Positions 1 to 6,379 of a DNA stretch of 8,929 nucleotides are shown piece after piece. Under the pieces are notes generated by a model. That model was not told the DNA's origin. It saw only the letters and a list, made by a program, of their open reading frames with translations, and ran no database searches. The number at the start of each line of letters is the position of its first letter. Position 1 is the stretch's first letter. Position numbers and translations under genes: made by a program. Source of the stretch: Hyphomicrobiales bacterium (GTDB taxonomy: Bacteria; Pseudomonadota; Alphaproteobacteria; Rhizobiales; Xanthobacteraceae); the NCBI GenBank assembly GCA_017304505.1, contig JAFKKQ010000090.1:1-8929 (forward strand), read 5' to 3'.

Positions 1-492
1 GACGAGATCGTGCGGCGGGCCATGCGGCGGCTGGAATCCAAGGGCGGCGGCGTCCTGTTGCTCCACGACATCCACGCCCGGACGCTGGCGGCGCTCCCTA
101 TGATCCTCAAGCAATTGAAGGCGCGCGGCTTTCGCATCGTCCATGTGGTGCCGGCGCGCGCGGACCGGCCGGCAACGGTGACGACGGAAGCGGACTGGCT
201 GCCGCGCTGGCGGCGGCGATACGAGCGGCCCGTGATCCCGATCAATGCCGTGCAAAACCCGGATGGCCTGGACCTCGCCAAAAAGAGCGCCACCGCGCTC
301 TGCTCGCTCACGCCGCTGGCGCGAGCCACGCGGACGGTCCAGAGCAAGCCGCGGACGCAAGACAAATCGCGCGCGCAGGAAAAGCCGCGGGTTCATAAGC
401 CGCCGATCAGCTTTGCCGGCCACCGGCACCATCGGCGGATACACGCCGAGCAAATCCCGGCGCAGGCTCGCGGCAAGCGCGCCACGCAATGA
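1..492 (+). CDS. Polysaccharide deacetylase (NodB-like), C-terminal part
   Basis: This is the 3' end of a gene whose start lies left of the window; the frame is open from base 1 and ends at a TGA at 490-492. The visible part contains VLLLHDIH followed by T, ALP and a helix ending in LKARGFRIVHV. This is the usual last strand-helix-strand of the NodB/polysaccharide deacetylase fold, in which the LLHD histidine belongs to the conserved C-terminal motif. Such enzymes remove acetyl groups from N- or O-acetylated polysaccharides or peptidoglycan, usually at or outside the membrane; the substrate here cannot be told. After the domain comes a basic, low-complexity tail rich in K, R and P (about residues 110-160 of the visible part), with no recognisable domain. 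The gene converges on the UbiD-family gene with only about 21 bases between the stop codons and seems unrelated to the aromatic-acid locus. Confidence 0.72.
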   Translation, partial: DEIVRRAMRRLESKGGGVLLLHDIHARTLAALPMILKQLKARGFRIVHVVPARADRPATVTTEADWLPRWRRRYERPVIPINAVQNPDGLDLAKKSATALCSLTPLARATRTVQSKPRTQDKSRAQEKPRVHKPPISFAGHRHHRRIHAEQIPAQARGKRATQ

Positions 493-513
493 CGCAGCCG
501 GCGCGCGGCCGTC

Positions 514-1950
514 TTACGGCTTCAGCGCTCCGCGCCAATCCGCCGTCGTCCGCCGCTTCAGCACCTCGGCCACGTCGATCTTCTCTTCGCCGGGCACGCG
601 GATGCGCTTGAACGTCATCTCGGGCGCCGACAGTGGCTTGGTGGCGTCAATGCCCATCTTGGCGCCGACGCCGTCACGGGTGGACGGGTCGAGCTTGGAA
701 TTCTGACTTTCCCCGACGATCAAAAGGTCGCGGTCGGCCTGAAAGCGTGTCGCCATCGCCCATTCCACCTCGGTCGGGTTGTGGATGTCCACATCGTCAT
801 CCACCACGACCACCTGCTTGAGGTCGAACGATCCGGCGAACGCTCCCATCATGATGTTTTTGGCTTCGCCGTCCTGGCGCTTCTTGATCTTCACGAACAG
901 GTGGTAGCGCATCACCCCGCCTGGGGAGAGGTGAACATCCAGGACATTCGGGAAGTTGCGCCGAAGGTGCGCAAGCAGCGTCGCCTCTTTCGGGATCGCA
1001 CCGAGCAGAAGGTGCTCGAGCCCTCCGCCGACAATGGTGTGGAAGATCGCATCCTTGCGATGGGTGACGGCGGTCACCTCCATGACGTGACGCTTGGCGC
1101 GCGGACCGTAGTACTGCGGAAACTCGCCGAACGGCCCTTCAAGCTCCCGCACATTGGGAAGGAAGCGGCCTTCGATCACGATCTCAGCCTCGGCGGGCAC
1201 GCGGATTTCGCTGTTCAGGCATTTCACCACCGGCAGCGGACGACGCTGCAGCGCGCCCGCAATCTCCAGTTCGTCCTGGTCCATCGGCACGATGGCCTGC
1301 GAGGCGAGCAGCGTCAGCGGGTCGATGCCGACCACGATCGCCGCGTCGAGCGGCTGCCCCGCCTCCTCCGCCATCTGGACGAACGCATGAGTGTGACGCG
1401 GCAAGAGCAGCACGCCGAGCCGGTCCGGCCCGTTCACCTGGCAGCGGTGGATGGTGACGTTCTGTTTTCCGGTGCGCGGGTTGCGGGTAATCATCAGCCC
1501 GGCGCTGATATAGGGACCGCCGTCGTGCTCGTTATGGGTCGGCAGCGGCAGTTGCTTGAGAAGGTCCACCTCCCGATGGACCACCTCCTGGACCGGAGCG
1601 AGCGTCGTCTCCCGGCACGGCAGCGGTTCGAGCGCCGCTTCCTGGAAGCGCGCCAGCATCTCGTCCGGCTCGACGCCCATCGCCTCGGCCATCCAGCCGC
1701 GATCCGACACCAGACCCGACACCACCGGAATGGCATGACCGCCCGGCCGGGGAAACAGCGTGGCCCGCTGCCCGTCGAGCCGCTTGGCATAGGCCGCGAG
1801 GTCGAATTTCAAGGCGATATCGGGCGGCAGAACCGCCAATCGACCCTGTTTTGCAAGGTGATCGAGCCAGTCCCGCAGGGCGAGGATCGGCTGCGGCGCA
1901 TTGCTCCCGTGGGCCTCATCCGGTTGTGTAGGATCGTCGTGTCGTGGCAT
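514..1950 (-). CDS. UbiD-family prenylated-FMN-dependent decarboxylase
   Basis: The product is 478 residues, the usual UbiD-family length (about 450-520). UbiD enzymes use prenylated FMN to decarboxylate (sometimes carboxylate) aromatic or alpha,beta-unsaturated acids in the cytoplasm. Residues 271-276 read EGPFGE followed by FPQYYG. This is the family signature carrying the two catalytic glutamates equivalent to E277 and E282 of fungal Fdc1. IHRCQV around residue 169 carries the conserved arginine segment, and LPRHTH (about 183-188) is also typical. I chose the ATG at 1950 because AGGA lies 5 bases upstream; an in-frame ATG at 1965 would add MPRND. The frame stays open upstream to 2190 but there overlaps the divergent ligase gene and has no family-like sequence. 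No UbiX, the maker of the cofactor, is visible. The gene is divergent from an aryl-CoA ligase, suggesting joint control and a role in aromatic acid breakdown, possibly on a CoA ester as in phthaloyl-CoA decarboxylase. Substrate unknown. Confidence 0.9.
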   Translation of the reverse strand: MPRHDDPTQPDEAHGSNAPQPILALRDWLDHLAKQGRLAVLPPDIALKFDLAAYAKRLDGQRATLFPRPGGHAIPVVSGLVSDRGWMAEAMGVEPDEMLARFQEAALEPLPCRETTLAPVQEVVHREVDLLKQLPLPTHNEHDGGPYISAGLMITRNPRTGKQNVTIHRCQVNGPDRLGVLLLPRHTHAFVQMAEEAGQPLDAAIVVGIDPLTLLASQAIVPMDQDELEIAGALQRRPLPVVKCLNSEIRVPAEAEIVIEGRFLPNVRELEGPFGEFPQYYGPRAKRHVMEVTAVTHRKDAIFHTIVGGGLEHLLLGAIPKEATLLAHLRRNFPNVLDVHLSPGGVMRYHLFVKIKKRQDGEAKNIMMGAFAGSFDLKQVVVVDDDVDIHNPTEVEWAMATRFQADRDLLIVGESQNSKLDPSTRDGVGAKMGIDATKPLSAPEMTFKRIRVPGEEKIDVAEVLKRRTTADWRGALKP

Positions 1951-2042
1951 GTCGTTCCTGGGCATATCGTGTCTGGGTCCGGCACGTAGATGTATCACCC
2001 CGGGCCGGCACCGAACACTGCTCAGCGCAATTGAGCCGACCC
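1951..2042. promoter_or_regulatory. Divergent intergenic control region (UbiD-family gene / CoA ligase)
   Basis: Ninety-two bases separate the two divergent start codons, so promoters and any operators for both genes must lie here or just inside the genes. An inverted repeat GCTCA-7-TGAGC lies at 2020-2036, immediately before the ligase start. It could be an operator half-site pair or could block the ligase ribosome binding site, but the arms are only 5 bases. I could not pick convincing -35/-10 boxes on either strand. Confidence 0.35.
1956..1959 (-). promoter_or_regulatory. Ribosome binding site deciding the UbiD-family start
   Basis: Read on the minus strand, AGGA lies 5 bases before the ATG at 1950. 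The alternative ATG at 1965 has only a weak GGACC further upstream, so the shorter start is favoured. Confidence 0.45.
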
Positions 2043-3599
2043 ATGACTGCAAACCGACGAATCCTCGATCTCGGCACCAGCTTCCTTGCCAGCGTGTCGC
2101 GCGATCCGAACGCGCTCGCCATCGTCGATGGCGATGTGCACTTGACCTATTCCCAATGGTACCGGCAGATTTCGGCGCTTGTCGCCGCATTCGACCGCCT
2201 CGGCCTCAAACCGGGCGACCATTTGGCCACGCTTCTGCAGAACAACTGGCAGGCAGCGACGGTGCACTGGGCTTGCCAGTTCGCCGGCGTGATCGTCACA
2301 CCGCTCAACTGGCGCTCGACTGCCGAAGAATTGGATTATTGCCTCGACAACGCCGAAGCCAAGGCGCTCTTTTATGAAGGCGTGTTGGCAGAAGCCGTGC
2401 AAGCATCCGCCGAGGCCGGCAAGCGCCATCGCATCGGTGCCGGCGGTGCGGGCACGCCGGCCGATCTGACGTTCGAGGCATTCGCCGCTGCCAGCGCGCC
2501 GGATGCGCAGCCTCGCGTCGATGCCGAAGCCTGGTCGGTGATGCTCTACACCTCAGGCACCACGGCAAAGCCCAAGGGCGTGCCGCGGCGCCAGCGCGCC
2601 GAGCGCGCGTCTGCGCTTGCCCACGTGGCGCAGAACCTCTATCGCAACGGCGAGCGCACGCTCGGTGTCATGCCGCTCTATCACACGATGGGCGTGCGTT
2701 CGCTGCTCGCCATGTCGCTGATCGGTGGCGTTTTCGTCTGCCTGCCGCGCTTTGACGTGGTGCGCGCTTTGGAATTGATGGAAGCGGAAAAAATCACCAA
2801 TCTCTATCTGGTGCCGACGCTCTATCACGACGTGGTGCATCACCCACGCTTCAAGCAGACCGACGTATCCTCCGTGCGCAAGCTCGGCTTTGCCGGCGCG
2901 CCGATGACCGATGCGCTGCTCAAAGAATTGCAGGCGGCATTCAAGCCGGAATTGTTCGTCAATCACTACGGTTCATCGGAAATCTACACCTTCACCATCG
3001 ACCAGAACGCGCCCAACAAACCGGGCTCCGCCGGCCGCGCCGGTATCAATCAGATGGTGCGCGTCGTCCGGCTTGGCGCGAATTCACCCGATGAAATCGC
3101 CAAGCCCGACGAGGAAGGCGAGGTCATCGCGCTGCTGCAGGGCGATGAATCCTTCGAGGGCTATTGGCGGCGGCCGGAAGCCGACGTCAAGGCGATCCGC
3201 GACGGTTGGTACTTCACCGGCGACACCGGCTATTTCGATGCCGACGGCGACCTGTTTGTCACCGGCCGCGTCGACGACATGATCATCACCGGCGGCGAGA
3301 ACGTCTCCCCAGTCGAGATCGAGAGCTGCCTGTCTCTGCATGAGGCGGTGTCCGAGGTGGCCGTGGTCGGCCTGCCGGACGAACGCTGGGGCCGCGTCGT
3401 CACGGCCTTCATCAAGCGCACCGCCGCCGTCGAAACCACCACGCTCGACGAGCATTGCCGCACGTCCGGCCTTGCCGGGTTCAAGCGCCCGCGCCGCTAC
3501 GTGTTTGTCGACGCCATCCCGAAATCGCCGGTCGGCAAGTTGCTTCGACGCAAGCTGGTTGCCGGCGAATACCAGCCGGAACGTCAATCGCCGCCGTAG
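2043..3599 (+). CDS. AMP-forming aryl/acyl-CoA ligase (ANL superfamily, benzoate/4-chlorobenzoate-CoA ligase-like)
   Basis: The product is 518 residues, normal for AMP-forming acid-CoA ligases, which activate a carboxylic acid with ATP to an acyl-AMP and then a CoA thioester in the cytoplasm. All core motifs are present: the phosphate loop YTSGTTAKPKG (169-179), PLYHTMG (211-217), HYGSSE (308-313), FTGDTGY with the ribose-binding Asp394, GRVDDMIITGGENVSP (408-423) in the hinge and C-terminal domain, and PKSPVGK with the catalytic Lys499. The segments VVRLGANSPDEI, ERWG.VVTAF and CRTSGLAGFKRPRRY follow the pattern I know from 4-chlorobenzoate-CoA ligase, so an aromatic acid is a reasonable substrate guess. 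The ATG at 2043 gives a family-like N-terminus; an in-frame TTG at 2031 is possible and the ribosome binding site is weak. It is divergent from the UbiD-family gene, and the hydratase remnant starts 14 bases after its stop. Confidence 0.9.
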   Translation: MTANRRILDLGTSFLASVSRDPNALAIVDGDVHLTYSQWYRQISALVAAFDRLGLKPGDHLATLLQNNWQAATVHWACQFAGVIVTPLNWRSTAEELDYCLDNAEAKALFYEGVLAEAVQASAEAGKRHRIGAGGAGTPADLTFEAFAAASAPDAQPRVDAEAWSVMLYTSGTTAKPKGVPRRQRAERASALAHVAQNLYRNGERTLGVMPLYHTMGVRSLLAMSLIGGVFVCLPRFDVVRALELMEAEKITNLYLVPTLYHDVVHHPRFKQTDVSSVRKLGFAGAPMTDALLKELQAAFKPELFVNHYGSSEIYTFTIDQNAPNKPGSAGRAGINQMVRVVRLGANSPDEIAKPDEEGEVIALLQGDESFEGYWRRPEADVKAIRDGWYFTGDTGYFDADGDLFVTGRVDDMIITGGENVSPVEIESCLSLHEAVSEVAVVGLPDERWGRVVTAFIKRTAAVETTTLDEHCRTSGLAGFKRPRRYVFVDAIPKSPVGKLLRRKLVAGEYQPERQSPP

Positions 3600-3613
3600 G
3601 ATCGTATCGCACG

Positions 3614-3815
3614 ATGACAGACTTGCCGGCCCTCTTGCCCGGCATCATGCCCGATCCAATGTCCGGAGCCTCCGGACGACGCCGAGCAGGCTATGCTGAC
3701 AACGGCAAACAGGCTCGGTGGCCACTGCTACAGCCACCTGCGGCAATCGGACGACTTCCGCGAGGGCGTCGAACCATTTCATGCTAAGCGGTTGGCTCAA
3801 TTCAGAGGGACTTGA
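3614..3815 (+). pseudogene. Enoyl-CoA hydratase/isomerase remnant (C-terminal end, probable internal deletion)
   Basis: This stretch lies between the ligase and the first receptor and holds no intact gene. In the frame ending at the TGA at 3813-3815, the bases from about 3675 read as the end of a crotonase-family protein: SDDFREGV, then FHAKR, then QFRGT before the stop. This matches the usual C-terminus of enoyl-CoA hydratases (a TDDFREGV..F..KR...F pattern). The readable part is about 45 residues against a normal 255-270. No start codon fits this frame well; a TGA closes it at 3615-3617. An ATG at 3614, 14 bases after the ligase stop and in a different frame, begins MTDLPALLPG. It may be the original start, joined to the tail by a large frameshifting deletion, but that part is inference. 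An intact gene here would have acted on the CoA esters made by the upstream ligase. Confidence 0.65.
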
Positions 3816-3837
3816 AGAAGCGCAACAGAAGTAAAAC

Positions 3838-3842
3838 GGGGA
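3838..3842 (+). promoter_or_regulatory. Ribosome binding site of the first Bug receptor
   Basis: GGGGA lies 8 bases before the ATG at 3851. It supports that start over an in-frame TTG at 3812, which overlaps the hydratase remnant and would put a charged stretch ahead of the signal peptide. Confidence 0.5.
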
Positions 3843-3850
3843 ACCTGATT

Positions 3851-4837
3851 ATGAAGAACATAACGCGACGCGCCATCTTCGGCGTGGCACTGGGGGTTGC
3901 ATCGATTTCCGGGTTTGGTACGGCCGACGCGCAAAACTATCCGACCAAACCGATCACCGTCATCATTCCTTTCGCCGGCGGCAGTGCCAGCGACGTCGTC
4001 AGCCGCATCATGCTCGACAAAATGTCGAAGTCGATGGGGCAACCGATCATCATCGAAAACCGCCCGGGTGCCGGCGGCAACACCGGAACTGCGCTCGCGG
4101 CCCGTGCCGCACCGGATGGCTATACCCTGGTCGGCGGTGGCTCAGGCCCGGTCGCGGCCAACATGACGCTCTACAAGAACCTTGGCTACAATCCCGAAAA
4201 AGAATTCGACATGATCTCGCCGTTCGCGGGATTCACAATGGTTGTGGTCGTCACCAACAAGCTGCCGATCCACTCCCTCAAGGAATTGGTCAGCTATGCC
4301 AAAGCCCATCCGGGCCAGCTTAACTACGGCTCAGTCGGCATCGGCAGCTCACAGCATCTCGCCGGCGAGTACTTCAGCCAGGTGACCGGCGTAAAGATCA
4401 CCCACGTGCCTTATCGCAACATTGCCCAGTACGGCCCCGACCTGATCTCAGGCACGGTGCAACTCGGCTTCCAGTGGTATCCGAACGTGGCCGGCCCGCT
4501 GCAGGCAAAAGGCGCCACCGCGCTCGCGGTCGCCGGCGACAAGCGGCTGGCTGTGCTGCCGGACACGCCGACCACGACCGAAGCTGGCCTGCCCGAATAC
4601 AAGGTCAACGGCTGGTTCGCGCTGCTCGCGCCGCACGGAACGCCGAAGCCGATCCTGGAGCGGCTCAACAAGGAGCTGGCCGCCGCGCTGAAGGACCCGA
4701 AGGTCCGTGAGGCTTTCGCCAAGCAAGGCGCCGAAACGATTGCTCTTCCGTTCGACCAGGTGAAGAAATTCCACCACGACGAAATCATCAAATATCACGA
4801 CATCATCACCAAGGCCGGCATCAAGCAGATCCAATAG
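3851..4837 (+). CDS. Bug/TctC-family periplasmic solute-binding receptor, copy 1
   Basis: The product is 328 residues, the normal size for Bug (TctC-like) extracytoplasmic receptors, which bind small carboxylates for tripartite tricarboxylate transporters or for sensing. Residues 1-27 form a signal peptide: RR at 6-7, a hydrophobic core, and a signal peptidase I site A-D-A before Gln28. The mature protein begins with the family pattern YPTKPITVIIPFAGGSASD, followed by IIIENRPGAGGNTGT (66-80) and the second ligand loop around GSVGIGSSQHLAGEYF (160-175). Family members bind aromatic acids such as terephthalate (TphC) as well as citrate, so the aromatic-gene context suggests an aromatic or dicarboxylic acid ligand; this is inference. 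No TctA or TctB membrane partner is visible. The gene lies 35 bases after the hydratase remnant and is followed 24 bases later by an intrinsic terminator. A close paralogue lies at 5385-6371. Confidence 0.92.
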   Translation: MKNITRRAIFGVALGVASISGFGTADAQNYPTKPITVIIPFAGGSASDVVSRIMLDKMSKSMGQPIIIENRPGAGGNTGTALAARAAPDGYTLVGGGSGPVAANMTLYKNLGYNPEKEFDMISPFAGFTMVVVVTNKLPIHSLKELVSYAKAHPGQLNYGSVGIGSSQHLAGEYFSQVTGVKITHVPYRNIAQYGPDLISGTVQLGFQWYPNVAGPLQAKGATALAVAGDKRLAVLPDTPTTTEAGLPEYKVNGWFALLAPHGTPKPILERLNKELAAALKDPKVREAFAKQGAETIALPFDQVKKFHHDEIIKYHDIITKAGIKQIQ

Positions 4838-4860
4838 ACCGGCCGACTGCCCTTAAGCGC

Positions 4861-4901
4861 AGGGCCCGATCCCATCGCGTCGGATCGGGCCCTCGTTTTT
4901 T
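4861..4901 (+). terminator. Rho-independent terminator after Bug receptor copy 1
   Basis: A perfect 12-base-pair stem (AGGGCCCGATCC at 4861-4872 pairing with GGATCGGGCCCT at 4882-4893) with a 9-base loop is followed by CG and six T residues (4896-4901). It begins 23 bases after the stop of the first receptor gene. It should end the transcript carrying the ligase and first receptor and separate it from the downstream receptor-oxygenase genes. Confidence 0.9.
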
Positions 4902-5018
4902 GTCCGGTTTGGCGTGATTGCCCCAACCGGATCGTTTCAGACCGACGCCCGCTTCTCGGGATCGCGCCGCGAGGCCCAGCCGCCGGCACAAGCCAGGATG
5001 CGTCTGTCTCCGGCGGCC

Positions 5019-5034
5019 CGGTGGTGGACCACCG
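5019..5034. promoter_or_regulatory. Possible operator palindrome
   Basis: CGGTGGT and ACCACCG are perfect 7-base arms around a GG spacer. The size and symmetry fit a dimeric regulator site. The distance of about 350 bases to the next start codon weakens the case, and no regulator gene is visible. Confidence 0.25.
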
Positions 5035-5044
5035 CTGCGCAAAA

Positions 5045-5325
5045 TGCATGGACTTTCGGGTGAAAGTCCGGGCGTTTCGTGCTAACAGCCACCCATCGCA
5101 AGACCCTTGGGGTCCGATCCAACTGCGTTGAATCGACCCCGGTGTCATCCCCCGATCGGGCATGGCTTTTTCCGAAAATCGGTTCGCGCTTTTCGGGTCG
5201 TGCTCCGACAAGTGAAGGTTGAGATTGGAAGCGTGAAGACGGCTGCAAAACCCTCGTTTGAATAAACCAGTTCCGACCTTCGGAGAGAACCCGAACGGGC
5301 CCGCCCCAGGTCGAAAGTCCATGCA
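5045..5325. repeat. Long-range 14-base inverted repeat bounding a 281-base segment
   Basis: TGCATGGACTTTCG at 5045-5058 is repeated perfectly in inverted orientation as CGAAAGTCCATGCA at 5312-5325. The left arm also forms a local hairpin, since GGACTTTC (5050-5057) pairs with GAAAGTCC (5062-5069) across a GGGT loop. The segment could be the relic of a small non-autonomous element with terminal inverted repeats, although I see no target-site duplication beside it. Alternatively it could be a leader RNA with two competing folds. Confidence 0.5.
5160..5203. repeat. Rhizobiales-type intergenic palindromic repeat (RIME-like)
   Basis: The core CCGAAAA (5172-5178) pairs with TTTTCGG (5190-5196) across an 11-base loop. 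The outer arms GCATGGC (5160-5166) and GTCGTGC (5197-5203) pair with two G-T wobbles, leaving a T-rich bulge on the left. The pattern GCATG, TTTTTCCGAAAA, CGGTT, TTTTCGGG and a closing TGC is what I recall from the abundant intergenic palindromes of Bradyrhizobium and relatives. The family assignment rests on memory of that pattern. Confidence 0.5.
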
Positions 5326-5384
5326 CGGTGCCCGCGGCGAATGAAAGACAAAGGCACCTAAGAACACCAACCGGGAATCGTGAA

Positions 5385-6371
5385 ATGAAGACTGTCATAC
5401 AAAGCATCGTATTCGGCGCGGCTTTGGGTTTTGCATCCATCGCAGGGCCCGGCGCAGCCAGCGCGCAGGCCTATCCGACCAAGCCGATCAGCGTCATCAT
5501 CCCGTTTGCCGGCGGCAGCGCCAGCGACGTGATCAGCCGAATCGTGCTCCAAAAGATGTCGAAGGCCCTCGGACAACCGATCATCATCGAAAACCGGCCG
5601 GGCGCGGGCGGCAACACCGGGACGGCCATCGCCGCCAAGGCGGCGCCGGACGGCTACACCTTGGTCGGTGGCGGCTCAGGACCTGTCGGGGCCAACGCCG
5701 TGCTCTACAAGAATCTCGGCTACGACCCCGAGAAAGACCTCGACATGATCTCGCCGTTCGCGGGCTTCACCATCATCGTGGCCGCCAGCAGCAAGCTGCC
5801 GGTGCATTCGCTGAAGGAGTTGATCGCCTACGCCAAGGCTCATCCCGGCCAGCTCAACTATGGATCGGTCGGCATCGGCAGCAATCAGCATCTCGCCGGT
5901 GAATATTTCAGCCAGATCACCGGCGTGAAGATCACCCACGTGTCCTATCGCAACATCGCCCAGTACGGACCCGACCTGATGGCGGGCACGGTGCAACTCG
6001 GCTTCCAATGGTATCCGAACATTGCCGGTCCGCTGCAGGCCAAAGGCGCCGTGGCGCTGGCGGTCGCCGGTGACCAGCGGCTCGCCGCGATCCCGGACGC
6101 GCCGACCACGACCGAAGCGGGTCTGCCTGAATACAAGACCAACGGCTGGTTCGCACTGCTCGCGCCGCACGGAACGCCGAAGCCGATCATGGAGCGGCTC
6201 AACAAGGAGCTCCTTGCCGCACTCAAGGATCCCGCGGTGGTGGATGCCTTCGCCAAGCAAGGCGCCGTGCCGATCGGCCTGCCGCTCGATCAGGTGAAGA
6301 AGTTCCACCACGACGAGATCGAACGGTATCGCGACATCATCACCAAAGCCGGCATCAAGCAGATCCAATAG
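5385..6371 (+). CDS. Bug/TctC-family periplasmic solute-binding receptor, copy 2
   Basis: This is a second 328-residue Bug receptor that aligns without gaps to the one at 3851-4837. By hand count they differ at about 61 positions (about 81% identity), with 14 of those in the first 30 residues, so the mature parts are about 84% identical. The signal peptide ends at A-S-A before Gln28 and lacks the RR pair of copy 1. YPTKPISVIIPFAGGSASD and the GSVGIGSNQHLAGEYF ligand loop are kept. The ATG at 5385 has GGGA 8 bases upstream; the longer open frame from 5328 adds charged sequence ahead of the signal peptide and is unlikely. The two genes share their last codons and the bases just past the stop (AATAG then ACCGGCC or GCCGGCC), as expected from tandem duplication. 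The flavin monooxygenase starts 8 bases downstream, so these two are probably co-transcribed and translationally coupled. Presumed ligand: an aromatic or dicarboxylic acid. Confidence 0.92.
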   Translation: MKTVIQSIVFGAALGFASIAGPGAASAQAYPTKPISVIIPFAGGSASDVISRIVLQKMSKALGQPIIIENRPGAGGNTGTAIAAKAAPDGYTLVGGGSGPVGANAVLYKNLGYDPEKDLDMISPFAGFTIIVAASSKLPVHSLKELIAYAKAHPGQLNYGSVGIGSNQHLAGEYFSQITGVKITHVSYRNIAQYGPDLMAGTVQLGFQWYPNIAGPLQAKGAVALAVAGDQRLAAIPDAPTTTEAGLPEYKTNGWFALLAPHGTPKPIMERLNKELLAALKDPAVVDAFAKQGAVPIGLPLDQVKKFHHDEIERYRDIITKAGIKQIQ

Positions 6372-6379
6372 GCCGGCCA

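Larger units (their letters stand above)
4902..5384. other. Gene-free interval with inverted repeats upstream of Bug receptor copy 2
   Basis: About 480 bases lie between the terminator and the next start codon. The open frames here on either strand show no family-like sequence. It holds a 16-base palindrome (5019-5034), a hairpin (5050-5069) nested in a 14-base inverted repeat with arms at 5045-5058 and 5312-5325, and a Hyphomicrobiales-type intergenic palindrome (5160-5203). It must contain the promoter of the second receptor gene, since the terminator lies just upstream, but I could not identify convincing promoter boxes. Confidence 0.6.

Noticed and set aside
380..492. Possible frameshift in the deacetylase tail, because another frame also reads smoothly there
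   Set aside because: The in-frame tail has ordinary third-position GC and a normal stop just before the convergent gene; without homologues there is no reason to prefer the other frame.
781..1989. A 402-codon open frame on the plus strand opposite the UbiD-family gene
   Set aside because: It is an antisense shadow of a GC-rich gene: its translation is rich in H, R and D without family motifs, while the minus strand carries the full UbiD signature.
4795..5370. A 191-codon open frame on the minus strand across the gene-free interval
   Set aside because: It runs through the terminator, the palindromic repeat and the end of the receptor gene, and shows no domain or convincing start signal.
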